From Pseudomonas sp. 10-1B (GTDB lineage Bacteria > Pseudomonadota > Gammaproteobacteria > Pseudomonadales > Pseudomonadaceae): a DNA stretch of 64,000 bases. Positions 33,229 to 43,235 of this stretch are shown in pieces; position 1 is the first letter of the stretch; the number at the start of each line of letters is the position of its first letter. The stretch spans positions 37,639 through 101,638 of the forward strand of contig NZ_JYKS01000032.1 in the NCBI RefSeq assembly GCF_000935045.1, read 5' to 3'. Position numbers and translations under genes: made by a program. Under the pieces are notes generated by a model. That model did not search any database and was not told the origin of the DNA. It was given only the letters and a program-made list of their open reading frames with translations.

Positions 33229-35682
33229 TTGATACGTCTGCTGAAGTTCTTCTGGTGGTCTTCCGTCGCAGTCATCTGCGCGCTCGTACTCGGTGTGAGC
33301 GGTGCGTTTCTGTATCTTAGCCCCAGCCTGCCCTCGGTCGAGTCCCTCAGAAGCATCCAGTTGCAGATCCCCCTCAGGGTGTACAGCAGCGACGGCAAGC
33401 TGATTGCCGAGTTCGGCGAAATGCGCCGCTCGCCAATCCGCTTCTCGGAAATTCCACCACAGTTCATTCAGGCGCTTCTGTCAGCCGAGGACGACAATTT
33501 CCTCAACCACTACGGTGTCGACCCCAGCAGCCTGATGCGCGCCGCGACTCAGCTGGTGAAAACCGGGCATATCCAGACCGGCGGCAGCACCATCACCATG
33601 CAGGTGGCGAAGAACTTCTTCCTCACCAGCGAGCGCAGCTTCTCGCGCAAGACCAACGAGATCTTGCTGGCCCTGCAGATCGAGCGTGAGCTGACCAAGG
33701 ACGAGATCCTCGAGCTGTACGTGAACAAGATCTACCTGGGTAACCGCGCCTACGGCATCGACGCCGCCGCGCAGGTGTACTACGGCAAGTCGATCCGCGA
33801 CGTGAGCCTGGCGCAGATGGCGATGATCGCCGGCCTGCCCAAGGCACCGTCGCGCTTCAACCCGCTGGCCAACCCGGTGCGCGCCAAAGAGCGCCGCGAC
33901 TGGATCCTCGGCCGCATGTACAAGCTGGGCAAGATCGACGAAGCCAGCTACCAGGCCGCCCTGGCCGAGCCGCTCAACGCCAGCTACCACGTGCCCACGC
34001 CTGAAGTGAATGCGCCTTACATCGCCGAAATGGCCCGTGCCGAAATGGTCGGCCGTTACGGCAGCGACGCCTATACCGAAGGCTTCCGCGTCACTACCAC
34101 AGTGCCCAGCGACATGCAGGAAATGGCTAACAAGGCCATCCTCAACGGCCTGTCCGACTACGACGAGCGCCATGGCTATCGCGGCCCCGAAGCACGCTTC
34201 CCGGGGCGCACCCAGGCCGCCTGGCTGCAGGAACTGGGCAAACAGCGCACCCTTGGCGGCCTGGAGCCAGCCATCGTCACCGAGGTCGAAAAAACTGGCC
34301 TCAAGGTACTGACCCGTGGCGGCCAGGAAGAACTGGTCGCCTGGGACACCATGAAATGGGCGCGCCCGTTCATCAATAGCAACTCCCTGGGCCGTGCGCC
34401 GCAGTCCCCGGCAGACGTGGCCCAGGTCGGCGACCTGGTGCGCCTGCAGCGCCTGGAGGATGGCACGCTCAAGCTCAGCCAGGTGCCTGGCGCGCAGAGT
34501 GCGCTGGTCACTCTCGACCCTTACAATGGCGCCATCCGCGCGCTGGTCGGCGGCTTCTCGTTCGAACAGAGCAACTACAACCGCGCCATGCAGGCCAAGC
34601 GCCAGCCAGGTTCGAGCTTCAAACCGTTCATCTACAGCGCCGCCCTGGACAGCGGCTATACCGCCTCCAGCCTGGTCAACGACGCACCGATCGTGTTCGT
34701 CGATGAGTCCGTGGACAAAGTGTGGAGACCGAAGAACGACACCAACACCTTCCTTGGCCCGATCCGCATGCGCGAGGCGTTGTACAAATCGCGCAACCTG
34801 GTGTCGATCCGCCTGCTGCAAGCCATGGGCGTGGACCGCACCATCGACTACATTGCCAAGTTCGGCTTCAACAAGCAGGACCTGCCGCGCAACCTGTCGC
34901 TGGCACTGGGCACCGCCACCCTGACCCCGATGGAAATCGCCACCGGCTGGAGCACCTTTGCCAACGGCGGCTACAAGATCACCCCGTACCTGATCGAGCG
35001 CATCGAGAGCCGCAGCGGCGAGACGCTGTTCACCGCTAACCCGGCCCGCGTACCACAAGGCGCCCAGGACCAGGCGGGCTTGGCCGCACCCGAGCAGCCG
35101 ATCAGCACCGCAGCCATGCCGGCCGAGGCACCTTCGGCCTTCAGCCAGGTTGCCGCTGCTCCACAAGCGCCGGCCGTGGCCGAACAGATCATCGACGGGC
35201 GCACCACCTACATCCTCACCAGCATGTTGCAGGACGTGATCAAGCGCGGTACCGGCCGCCGGGCGCTGGCCCTGGGCCGCACCGACCTGGCAGGCAAGAC
35301 TGGCACCACCAACGAGTCCAAGGACGCCTGGTTCTCGGGCTACAACGCCGATTACGTGACCACCGTGTGGGTCGGTTTCGACCAACCGGAAACCCTGGGC
35401 CGTCGCGAGTATGGCGGCACGGCGGCACTGCCGATCTGGATGAGCTTCATGGGAGCAGCGCTCAAGGATAAGCCCGCGCATCCGCCAGCGGAGCCGGAAG
35501 GCATCCTCAGCCTGCGCGTCGACCCGATCAGCGGTCGCGCCGCCTCGCCGAGCACGCCGAATGCCTACTTCGAGCTGTTCAAGGCCGAAGACTCGCCGCC
35601 GTCGGTGGACGAGCTGGGCAACGGCGCGGCACCGGGTAGCCCGCTGCCCGCCGACGAAGCGGCGCCGATGGATCTGTTCTAA
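33229..35682 (+). CDS. mrcA: Bifunctional penicillin-binding protein 1A
   Basis: Class A PBP that polymerises and cross-links peptidoglycan in the periplasm, anchored by one N-terminal helix (about 9-30). It has 817 residues. The glycosyltransferase domain has the catalytic EDDNF at residues 87-91 and GGSTITMQVAKNFFL. The OB-like insert follows. The transpeptidase domain has the SxxK serine in PGSSFKPFIY, SRN in YKSRNLVS and KTGT in LAGKTGTTNESKDAWF. The start is TTG at 33229: no in-frame ATG lies nearby and the conserved IRLLKFFWW follows at once. Also called ponA. A tandem REP array and shared terminator follow. Confidence 0.96.
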   Translation: MIRLLKFFWWSSVAVICALVLGVSGAFLYLSPSLPSVESLRSIQLQIPLRVYSSDGKLIAEFGEMRRSPIRFSEIPPQFIQALLSAEDDNFLNHYGVDPSSLMRAATQLVKTGHIQTGGSTITMQVAKNFFLTSERSFSRKTNEILLALQIERELTKDEILELYVNKIYLGNRAYGIDAAAQVYYGKSIRDVSLAQMAMIAGLPKAPSRFNPLANPVRAKERRDWILGRMYKLGKIDEASYQAALAEPLNASYHVPTPEVNAPYIAEMARAEMVGRYGSDAYTEGFRVTTTVPSDMQEMANKAILNGLSDYDERHGYRGPEARFPGRTQAAWLQELGKQRTLGGLEPAIVTEVEKTGLKVLTRGGQEELVAWDTMKWARPFINSNSLGRAPQSPADVAQVGDLVRLQRLEDGTLKLSQVPGAQSALVTLDPYNGAIRALVGGFSFEQSNYNRAMQAKRQPGSSFKPFIYSAALDSGYTASSLVNDAPIVFVDESVDKVWRPKNDTNTFLGPIRMREALYKSRNLVSIRLLQAMGVDRTIDYIAKFGFNKQDLPRNLSLALGTATLTPMEIATGWSTFANGGYKITPYLIERIESRSGETLFTANPARVPQGAQDQAGLAAPEQPISTAAMPAEAPSAFSQVAAAPQAPAVAEQIIDGRTTYILTSMLQDVIKRGTGRRALALGRTDLAGKTGTTNESKDAWFSGYNADYVTTVWVGFDQPETLGRREYGGTAALPIWMSFMGAALKDKPAHPPAEPEGILSLRVDPISGRAASPSTPNAYFELFKAEDSPPSVDELGNGAAPGSPLPADEAAPMDLF

Positions 35683-35700
35683 GGGCCCTCGAAGACAACG

Positions 35701-36357
35701 CTGACCTTGTGGGAGCGGCTTTAGCCGCGAACACCGGCAAAGCCGGTGGCATCCACCGCACTGGATTCTTCGCGGGTAAACCCGCTCCCACAGGTACTGT
35801 GCAGGTTTCGGGCGCACGCCACCCCTGTGGGAGCGGCTTTAGCCGCGAACACCGGCAAAGCCGGTGCCATGCACCGCACTGGATTCTTCGCGGGTAAACC
35901 CGCTCCCACAGGTACTGTGCAGGTTTCGGGCGCACGCTACCCCTGTGTGCGGCTTTAGCCGCGAACACCGGCAAGGCCGGTGGCATCCACCGCACTGGAT
36001 TCTTCGCGGGTAAACCCGCTCCCACAGGTACTGTGCAGGTTTCGGGCGCACGCTATACCTGTGTGCGGCTTTAGCCGCGAACACCGGCAAAGCCGGTGCC
36101 ATCCACCGCACTGGATTCTTCGCGGGTAAACCCGCTCCCACAGGTACTGTGCAGGTTTCGGGCGCACGCCACCCTTGTGGGAGCGGCTTTAGCCGCGAAC
36201 ACCGGCAAAGCCGGTGCCATTCACAGCGCTGGATTCTTCGCGGCGGTTCGACGCCTCGACACGCCCGCTCCCACAGGTACTGTGCAGGTTTCGGGCTCAC
36301 GCTATACCTGTGGGAGCTGGCTTGTCGTGGCGACGAACCGCGGCGATGGACTGCAAA
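35701..36357. repeat. Tandem array of REP pairs, five units plus a degenerate end
   Basis: Units start at 35708, 35826, 35944, 36060 and 36176, with a degenerate sixth at 36309; the periods are 118, 118, 116, 116 and 133 bp. Each unit holds a REP hairpin (GTGGGAGCGGCTTTAGCCGC), a small hairpin (CACCGGCAAAGCCGGTG) and an inverted REP (GCGGGTAAACCCGCTCCCAC), joined by the constant segment GGTACTGTGCAGGTTTCGGG. Units 3 and 4 have GTGTGCGGC in place of GTGGGAGCGGC; unit 5 has its second REP rearranged (GCGGCGGTTCGACGCCTCGA). Short open frames across it on both strands are repeat artefacts. It fills most of the 751-bp mrcA-maeB gap. Confidence 0.95.
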
Positions 36358-36380
36358 GCAGCCCCAAAATCCGACAGACA

Positions 36381-36418
36381 ACAAAAAGCCCCGGCTCATG
36401 CGAGCCGGGGCTTTTTGT
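36381..36418. terminator. Bidirectional terminator between mrcA and maeB
   Basis: ACAAAAAGCCCCGGCTC (36381-36397) pairs perfectly over 17 bp with GAGCCGGGGCTTTTTGT (36402-36418) across a 4-nt loop. T tracts on both strands serve the convergent mrcA and maeB genes. Confidence 0.95.
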
Positions 36419-36433
36419 GTCGCTCAGCGGCTA

Positions 36434-37702
36434 TCAGCCGTTGAACACTTCATCCACGCTGGTCAGCGGGTAGTGCTTCGGATACGGCAGGGTAGCCACG
36501 CCGGACTCGATGGCAGCCTTGGCCACAGCGTCGGAGACGACGGTGATCAGACGTGCATCCAGTGGCTTCGGAATGATGTACTCACGGCCGAACTCCAGGC
36601 CTTGAACACCGTAAGCGTCGCAGACTTCCTTCGGCACCGGCAGCTTGGCCAGGTCTTTCAGGGCGACGGCGGCGGCGATCTTCATTTCTTCGTTGATGCG
36701 CTTGGCGCGAACGTCCAGGGCACCACGGAAGATGAACGGGAAGCCCAGCACGTTGTTGACCTGGTTCGGGTAGTCGGAACGACCGGTAGCCATGATCACG
36801 TCGCTGCGGGTGGCATGTGCCAGCTCTGGCGAAATTTCCGGGTCCGGGTTCGAGCAGGCGAACACGATCGGGTTGGCGGCCATCGACTTCAGGCCTTCCG
36901 GGCTGAGCAGGTTCGGGCCGGACAGGCCTACGAACACGTCGGCACCGTCGAGGGCGTCGGCCAGGGTGCGCTTGTCGGTGGCGTGGGCGAACTGCGCCTT
37001 GTACTGGTTCAGGTCGTCACGGCCAGCGTGGATCACGCCGCTGCGGTCGATCATGTAGATGTTCTCGACCTTGGCACCCATGCTCACCAGCAGCTTCATG
37101 CAGGAGATGGCGGCAGCACCGGCACCCAGGCAGACGATCTTGGCGTCTTCGAGTTTCTTGCCAGCGATTTCCAAGGCGTTGATCATGCCGGCCGCGGTCA
37201 CGATGGCGGTGCCGTGCTGGTCATCGTGGAACACCGGGATGTCGCACTGTTCGATCAGGGTGCGCTCGATTTCGAAGCACTCTGGGGCCTTGATGTCTTC
37301 GAGGTTGATACCGCCGAAGGTGATCGAGATGCGGCGAACGGTATCGATGAACGCTTGCGGGCTTTCCGACTCGACTTCGATGTCGAATACGTCGATACCA
37401 GCGAAACGCTTGAACAGAACGCCCTTGCCTTCCATGACCGGCTTGGAAGCCAGTGGGCCGAGGTCACCCAGACCGAGGATGGCGGTGCCATCGGAAATCA
37501 CCGCAACCAGGTTGCCTTTGCCGGTGTATTTGTAGGCCAGCTCCGGATCACGGCCGATTTCACGCACCGGCTCTGCAACACCTGGGCTGTAGGCCAGGGC
37601 GAGGTCACGGGCGGTGGCAGTGGGCTTGGAGAGTTCGACGCTCAGTTTCCCCGGACGAGGTTGAGCGTGATATTCGAGAGCGGCGGTTTTCAGGTCTGAC
37701 AT
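36434..37702 (-). CDS. maeB: NADP-dependent malic enzyme MaeB (short form)
   Basis: Oxidative decarboxylation of malate to pyruvate, giving NADPH. It has 422 residues from ATG 37702, and the open frame above it has no ribosome binding site. The N-terminal malic domain includes TARDLALAYSPGVAEPVREI and the catalytic KGVLFKRFAGIDVFDIEV region. The NAD-binding domain has VCLGAGAAAISCMKLL. It ends where the phosphotransacetylase-like extension of enterobacterial MaeB would begin, so it is the single-domain type. It is convergent with mrcA and shares its terminator. Confidence 0.95.
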   Translation of the reverse strand: MSDLKTAALEYHAQPRPGKLSVELSKPTATARDLALAYSPGVAEPVREIGRDPELAYKYTGKGNLVAVISDGTAILGLGDLGPLASKPVMEGKGVLFKRFAGIDVFDIEVESESPQAFIDTVRRISITFGGINLEDIKAPECFEIERTLIEQCDIPVFHDDQHGTAIVTAAGMINALEIAGKKLEDAKIVCLGAGAAAISCMKLLVSMGAKVENIYMIDRSGVIHAGRDDLNQYKAQFAHATDKRTLADALDGADVFVGLSGPNLLSPEGLKSMAANPIVFACSNPDPEISPELAHATRSDVIMATGRSDYPNQVNNVLGFPFIFRGALDVRAKRINEEMKIAAAVALKDLAKLPVPKEVCDAYGVQGLEFGREYIIPKPLDARLITVVSDAVAKAAIESGVATLPYPKHYPLTSVDEVFNG

Positions 37703-37879
37703 GGTGGGCATTCCGCTATTTACTGTTCTGACGGACCGCCGAGGATACGCAAAGAGCCGGGGAGTCACAAGACTGGTCGGTCACTTGTGTCAAGGCCTTT
37801 AGCCTACGACTTTACGCTATAACCCACGGGGCATACGGCTCACAGTGTGTACAATCCAATAGCGAAATGTCTACATCTT

Positions 37880-38701
37880 TTAGCCTGAAATACGTTCCAA
37901 CATGCTCGGATCGGTCAATGGCAACACCCAGCGCCGCTGCCCCGGCTTGAGGCCGCCCTTACGGGAACGATCCAGCACCCAACCGCGCGCCTCGACCTGG
38001 CGTCCCTTGAGGTTATCGAAGAAGCTGGCCGGGAAGTTGCGCTGCAGACGAGCGGGAACCTGCAGCACCACGCTACTGCCCAGGGCCAGCCAGACCCCGC
38101 CACGGTTGCGCTCGATGCCTTCGATACGGCCGCCGACGACCGCGAAGCCCGACTGCCTGACCTCATTCGCCCGCACCACCGGCGAACGCCGCCACAGCCC
38201 GGCACCGGCCCTGCGCGCCGCCTGCTCGGCAAGCTGCTGGCAGCCGCTGAGGCGCACGTTGGGGGCAATCGCCACGCGGTAGCCCAAGCCCTCGCTGAGC
38301 AATTGTGCTTCCAGATTGTCGCCATTGCGGCCATAGATGTGCGCCAGCGTGCGGCCGTATTTGTCTTTACCCTCGATACCCGGCACCAGCCCGACACGCC
38401 CGCCACTGGCGTCGACCAAGGCCTGCAAACGCCGCCTGGCCGCTTCGGCATAGGGCTCACTGGTGCGCCCTTTGCGGCCGATCTCCGGGGTATTGATGCC
38501 GATCAGCCGCACGCTGCGACCATCGGCCAGGCGCAAGGTGTCGCCGTCAACCACCTGGCGCACCACTACCCGTTGGGGTTGGTCCGGCAGCGGGCAGAAC
38601 GCCAAGGCCGGGAAATGCCAGATTGCGCCCACAAAAAAGGCGCCCACAAGAGGCGCCTTCTTCAGCAGCAATGCGAAGCCCGAAGGGTTCGCCATGCGCA
38701 T
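37880..38701 (-). CDS. Secreted thermonuclease-like (SNase) protein
   Basis: Probable exported nuclease of 273 residues with a Staphylococcal-nuclease domain at about residues 45-165: VVRQVVDGDTLRLADG, RLIGINTPEIG (metal and catalytic Asp/Arg/Glu region) and DKYGRTLAHIYG. An N-terminal hydrophobic segment (about 17-35) is a likely signal. The C-terminal 100 residues form a beta-rich extra domain. The ATG at 38701 is 2 bp after the rpmE stop. An intrinsic terminator lies inside codons 15-23, so expression probably depends on partial readthrough. A later start would lose the signal peptide. Confidence 0.85.
   Translation of the reverse strand: MRMANPSGFALLLKKAPLVGAFFVGAIWHFPALAFCPLPDQPQRVVVRQVVDGDTLRLADGRSVRLIGINTPEIGRKGRTSEPYAEAARRRLQALVDASGGRVGLVPGIEGKDKYGRTLAHIYGRNGDNLEAQLLSEGLGYRVAIAPNVRLSGCQQLAEQAARRAGAGLWRRSPVVRANEVRQSGFAVVGGRIEGIERNRGGVWLALGSSVVLQVPARLQRNFPASFFDNLKGRQVEARGWVLDRSRKGGLKPGQRRWVLPLTDPSMLERISG
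38633..38659 (-). terminator. Intrinsic terminator inside the 5' end of the nuclease gene
   Basis: Read on the minus strand, AAGGCGCC (38659-38652), a 7-nt loop and GGCGCCTT (38644-38637) are followed by a run reaching six Ts in all, then GTGG. It follows rpmE by 45 bp and would end its transcript, yet it encodes the nuclease signal-peptide region (KKAPLVGAFF). Confidence 0.8.
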
Positions 38702-38703
38702 GA

Positions 38704-38919
38704 TTACTTCTTGGTACCGAACATACCGAAGCGATCGGCGAACTTCTGTACGCGACCACCGGTGTCCAGGACTTTCTGCTTACCGGTGTAGAACGGGTGG
38801 CACAGGTTGCAAACGTCGACCGCCAGGGTGCTGCCCAGGGTCGAACGAGTTTCGAACTTGTTGCCGCAGCTGCAGGTGACTGCAACTACTTCGTAGTTCG
38901 GGTGGATACCTTCTTTCAT
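38704..38919 (-). CDS. rpmE: 50S ribosomal protein L31
   Basis: Large-subunit ribosomal protein of 71 residues from ATG 38919. It is the zinc-binding (C+) type, with Cys16, Cys18, Cys37 and Cys40 as ligands (TCSCGNKFETRS and VCNLCHPFYTG). C+ L31 acts as a zinc store and is swapped for a C- paralogue when zinc is short; no paralogue is in this window. It has its own promoter upstream and is divergent from priA. Confidence 0.97.
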   Translation of the reverse strand: MKEGIHPNYEVVAVTCSCGNKFETRSTLGSTLAVDVCNLCHPFYTGKQKVLDTGGRVQKFADRFGMFGTKK

Positions 38920-38989
38920 GGTCACTTCCTCGAGCTGCGTGCCGCCACCCAACACCAATTGTTGAATACCGCACGTAATTAGGCGGCGA

Positions 38990-39017
38990 ATAATACCAGA
39001 GCACGGCGCCAGTGCAA
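38990..39017 (-). promoter_or_regulatory. rpmE promoter
   Basis: On the minus strand TTGCAC (39017-39012) and TATTAT (38995-38990) are 16 bp apart, a good sigma-70 promoter. Transcription would start near 38983, leaving a leader of about 63 nt before rpmE in which L31 autoregulation could act; I did not recognise a defined leader structure. Confidence 0.7.
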
Positions 39018-39086
39018 GTTGTCGCTTGCACCGACCGTCGTCTGCTAGGCTCGCCAGTTCTTGTAATGCCCTCCGAGACTTTCCGC

Positions 39087-41306
39087 GTGCCCGATGTCAT
39101 CCTGCGCCTTGCCCTGCCCTCCCCTCTGCGCCGCCTGTTCGACTACAAGGCGCCGGCGAGCATGGCGCGCCAGGCCTTGACCCCGGGCATGCGCATCCGC
39201 GTGCCCTTCGGCCGCCGCGAAATGATCGGCGTGCTGGTAGAGGTGTGCGCGCAGAGCGAAGTGCCCGCCGACAAACTGAAGCCGGCCAGCGCCCTGCTCG
39301 ACCCTGTGTCACCGATCCCGACATCGCTGTTCAAGCTGTGCCTGTGGACCGCCCAGTACTACCAGCACAGCCTGGGCGACACCCTGAGCTGGGCCTTGCC
39401 GACGCTGCTGCGCCAGGGCGAGCCCGCCGAAATGCGCCAGGAACGCTTCTGGCACATCGCCCCCGGCGCCCGCCTGGAAGACCCGCGCATCGCTCGCGCG
39501 CCGCGCCAGCGCGACGCCCTCAAGACCCTGGCCCAGCACCCGCACGGCGTGGCCCACAGCCTGCTGGCCAAGCTCAACCTGAACAAGGACAGCCTCGACC
39601 TGCTGCTAGCCAAGGACCTGGTGCAGATCGAGGTCCGCCGCCATCTGCCGTCGCTACGCCACGAACACTGGCTGGCACAGCCGGAACTGCCGCTCAACGA
39701 AGAGCAACGCGATGCCTTCGACGCCGTACGCGAAGGCTTTGGCGGTTTCGCGGCCTTCCTGCTGGCCGGCGTCACCGGCAGCGGCAAGACCGAGGTCTAC
39801 CTGCAACTGATCCGCGAAACCCTGGAGGCCGGCAAGCAGGCCTTGGTGCTGATCCCGGAAATCAACCTCGGCCCGCAGACCCTGGCGCGCTTCGAACAAC
39901 GCTTCAACGCCCGCATCGCTCTGCTGCATTCGGCGGTGAACGATCGCGAGCGCCTGGATGCCTGGCTGGCCGCGCGGGACGGCGAGGCCGACATCATCAT
40001 CGGCACGCGCTCGGCGCTGTTCACACCGATGAAAAACCCCGGCCTGATCATCATCGACGAAGAGCACGACGGCTCCTATAAACAGCAGGAAGGCCTGCGC
40101 TACCACGCCCGCGACCTGGCGCTGGTGCGTGCCCAGCAGGAAAACATCCCGATCCTGCTCGGCTCTGCCACGCCGTCGCTGGAAACCCTGCACAACGCCC
40201 TGACCGGCCGCTACCGCCTGCTGCGCATGAACCAGCGCGCCGGTGGCGCCCGCCCGCCGCGCATGCTGCGCCTGGATGTGAAGAGCCTGCCACTGGACAG
40301 CGGCATCAGCGGCCCGCTGCAGCAAGCCATCCGCCAGACCCTGGAAACCGGCCAGCAGGTGCTGGTGTTCCTCAACCGCCGCGGTTTCGCCCCGACCTTG
40401 CTGTGCCACGATTGTGGCTGGCTGTCCGAATGCCCACGTTGCGATGCGCGCATGACCGTGCACCAGCGTTCCGGCGTACTGCGCTGCCACCACTGCGGCT
40501 ATGACGAACGCCTGCCGCAACAGTGTCCGCAGTGCAACCACGTCGACCTGCGCCCGGTCGGCGCCGGTACCGAACGGGCCGAAGAACGCCTGAAAGTGCT
40601 GTTCCCGGATTACCCGATCCTGCGTGTGGACCGCGACAGCACGGCGCGCAAGGACGCCATGCACAACCTGTTCAGCACCATTCAGCGCGGCCAGCCGAGC
40701 ATCCTCGTCGGCACCCAGATGCTCGCCAAGGGCCACCACTTCCCGCGGGTGACCCTGGTGGCCATCCTCGACGCCGATGGCGGGCTGTTCTCCGGCGACT
40801 TCCGCGCCAGCGAGCGCATGGCGCAGCTGATCGTGCAGGTGGCCGGGCGTGCCGGGCGCGCCGAAGAACCTGGCAAGGTCATCATCCAGACCCACCTGGC
40901 CGACCACCCGCTGCTGGTGCAACTCACCGAGCAGGGTTACTTCGCCTTTGCCGAACAGGCCCTGGACGAACGCCGCGCCGCCGGGCTACCGCCCTACTCG
41001 CACCTGGCCCTGTTGCGCGCCGAAGCGCACAAACCGGGCCAAGCCGAAGGCTTTCTCGACGCAGCCTGCGCCGCTGCCGAGCGCCTGGTGGCCGAACAGC
41101 GCCTGCCGGGCATCGAGTTGCTGGGCCCGGTGCCAGCCCCGATGGAGCGCCGTGCCGGGCGCTTCCGTGCGCAACTGTTGATACAGGCCAATACCCGGGC
41201 GCCTTTGCATCGACTGATCAGTGCCTGGTTGCTAGTGTTGGAGCAAATGCCGAGCGGGCGCCAGGTGCGCTGGTCGCTGGATGTCGACCCGGTTGATCTT
41301 TATTGA
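39087..41306 (+). CDS. priA: Primosomal helicase PriA
   Basis: 3'-5' helicase that reloads DnaB at stalled forks. It has 739 residues from GTG 39087, where the conserved PDVILRLALPSPLRRLFDY begins; ATG 39066 would add seven residues. The N-terminal 3'-end-binding domain is followed by the helicase core with Walker A GVTGSGKTEV, DEEH box IIIDEEHDGSYKQ and a zinc domain with eight cysteines (CHDCGW, CPRC, CHHCGY, CPQC). The C-terminal helicase half has QMLAKGHHFPRVTLV and QVAGRAGR. It is divergent from rpmE; argS follows. Confidence 0.96.
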   Translation: MPDVILRLALPSPLRRLFDYKAPASMARQALTPGMRIRVPFGRREMIGVLVEVCAQSEVPADKLKPASALLDPVSPIPTSLFKLCLWTAQYYQHSLGDTLSWALPTLLRQGEPAEMRQERFWHIAPGARLEDPRIARAPRQRDALKTLAQHPHGVAHSLLAKLNLNKDSLDLLLAKDLVQIEVRRHLPSLRHEHWLAQPELPLNEEQRDAFDAVREGFGGFAAFLLAGVTGSGKTEVYLQLIRETLEAGKQALVLIPEINLGPQTLARFEQRFNARIALLHSAVNDRERLDAWLAARDGEADIIIGTRSALFTPMKNPGLIIIDEEHDGSYKQQEGLRYHARDLALVRAQQENIPILLGSATPSLETLHNALTGRYRLLRMNQRAGGARPPRMLRLDVKSLPLDSGISGPLQQAIRQTLETGQQVLVFLNRRGFAPTLLCHDCGWLSECPRCDARMTVHQRSGVLRCHHCGYDERLPQQCPQCNHVDLRPVGAGTERAEERLKVLFPDYPILRVDRDSTARKDAMHNLFSTIQRGQPSILVGTQMLAKGHHFPRVTLVAILDADGGLFSGDFRASERMAQLIVQVAGRAGRAEEPGKVIIQTHLADHPLLVQLTEQGYFAFAEQALDERRAAGLPPYSHLALLRAEAHKPGQAEGFLDAACAAAERLVAEQRLPGIELLGPVPAPMERRAGRFRAQLLIQANTRAPLHRLISAWLLVLEQMPSGRQVRWSLDVDPVDLY

Positions 41307-41392
41307 GCTGCAAGCGGCAAGCCTCAAGCTGCAAGAAAAAGCCAGTTCGCGGTCTGCTCTTGCTTGCAGCTTGAGGCTTGCCGCTTGCAGCT
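41306..41392. repeat. CAAGCTGCAAG-family perfect inverted repeat between priA and argS
   Basis: The arms 41306-41335 (AGCTGCAAGCGGCAAGCCTC...) and 41363-41392 (CTTGCAGCTTGAGGCTTGCC...) are perfectly complementary over 30 bp with a 27-nt loop. The first begins at the priA stop codon. It is the best-preserved of three copies in the window and would form a very stable RNA hairpin after priA. Confidence 0.85.
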
Positions 41393-41497
41393 TGCCGCCC
41401 AAAGGTTGGCAACCCGCCCCCAGCCACGGATAATGCCCAGTTTTTCCACCTGCGCATCCAAGCGCTCCACCGCGCTTGCGGTCGAAAAGAGATCCCC

Positions 41498-43234
<1,737 letters not shown>

Positions 43235-43235
43235 G

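Noticed and set aside
35701..36357. Possible CRISPR array because of regular spacing
   Set aside because: The 116-118-bp period is too long, the whole unit is repeated with no unique spacers, the units contain REP palindromes, and no cas gene is nearby.
35709..36444. Short open frames on both strands through the REP array
   Set aside because: They reuse the same translated repeat words (for example CGSGFSREH and GAGLPAKNP), are interrupted by unit boundaries and lack ribosome binding sites.
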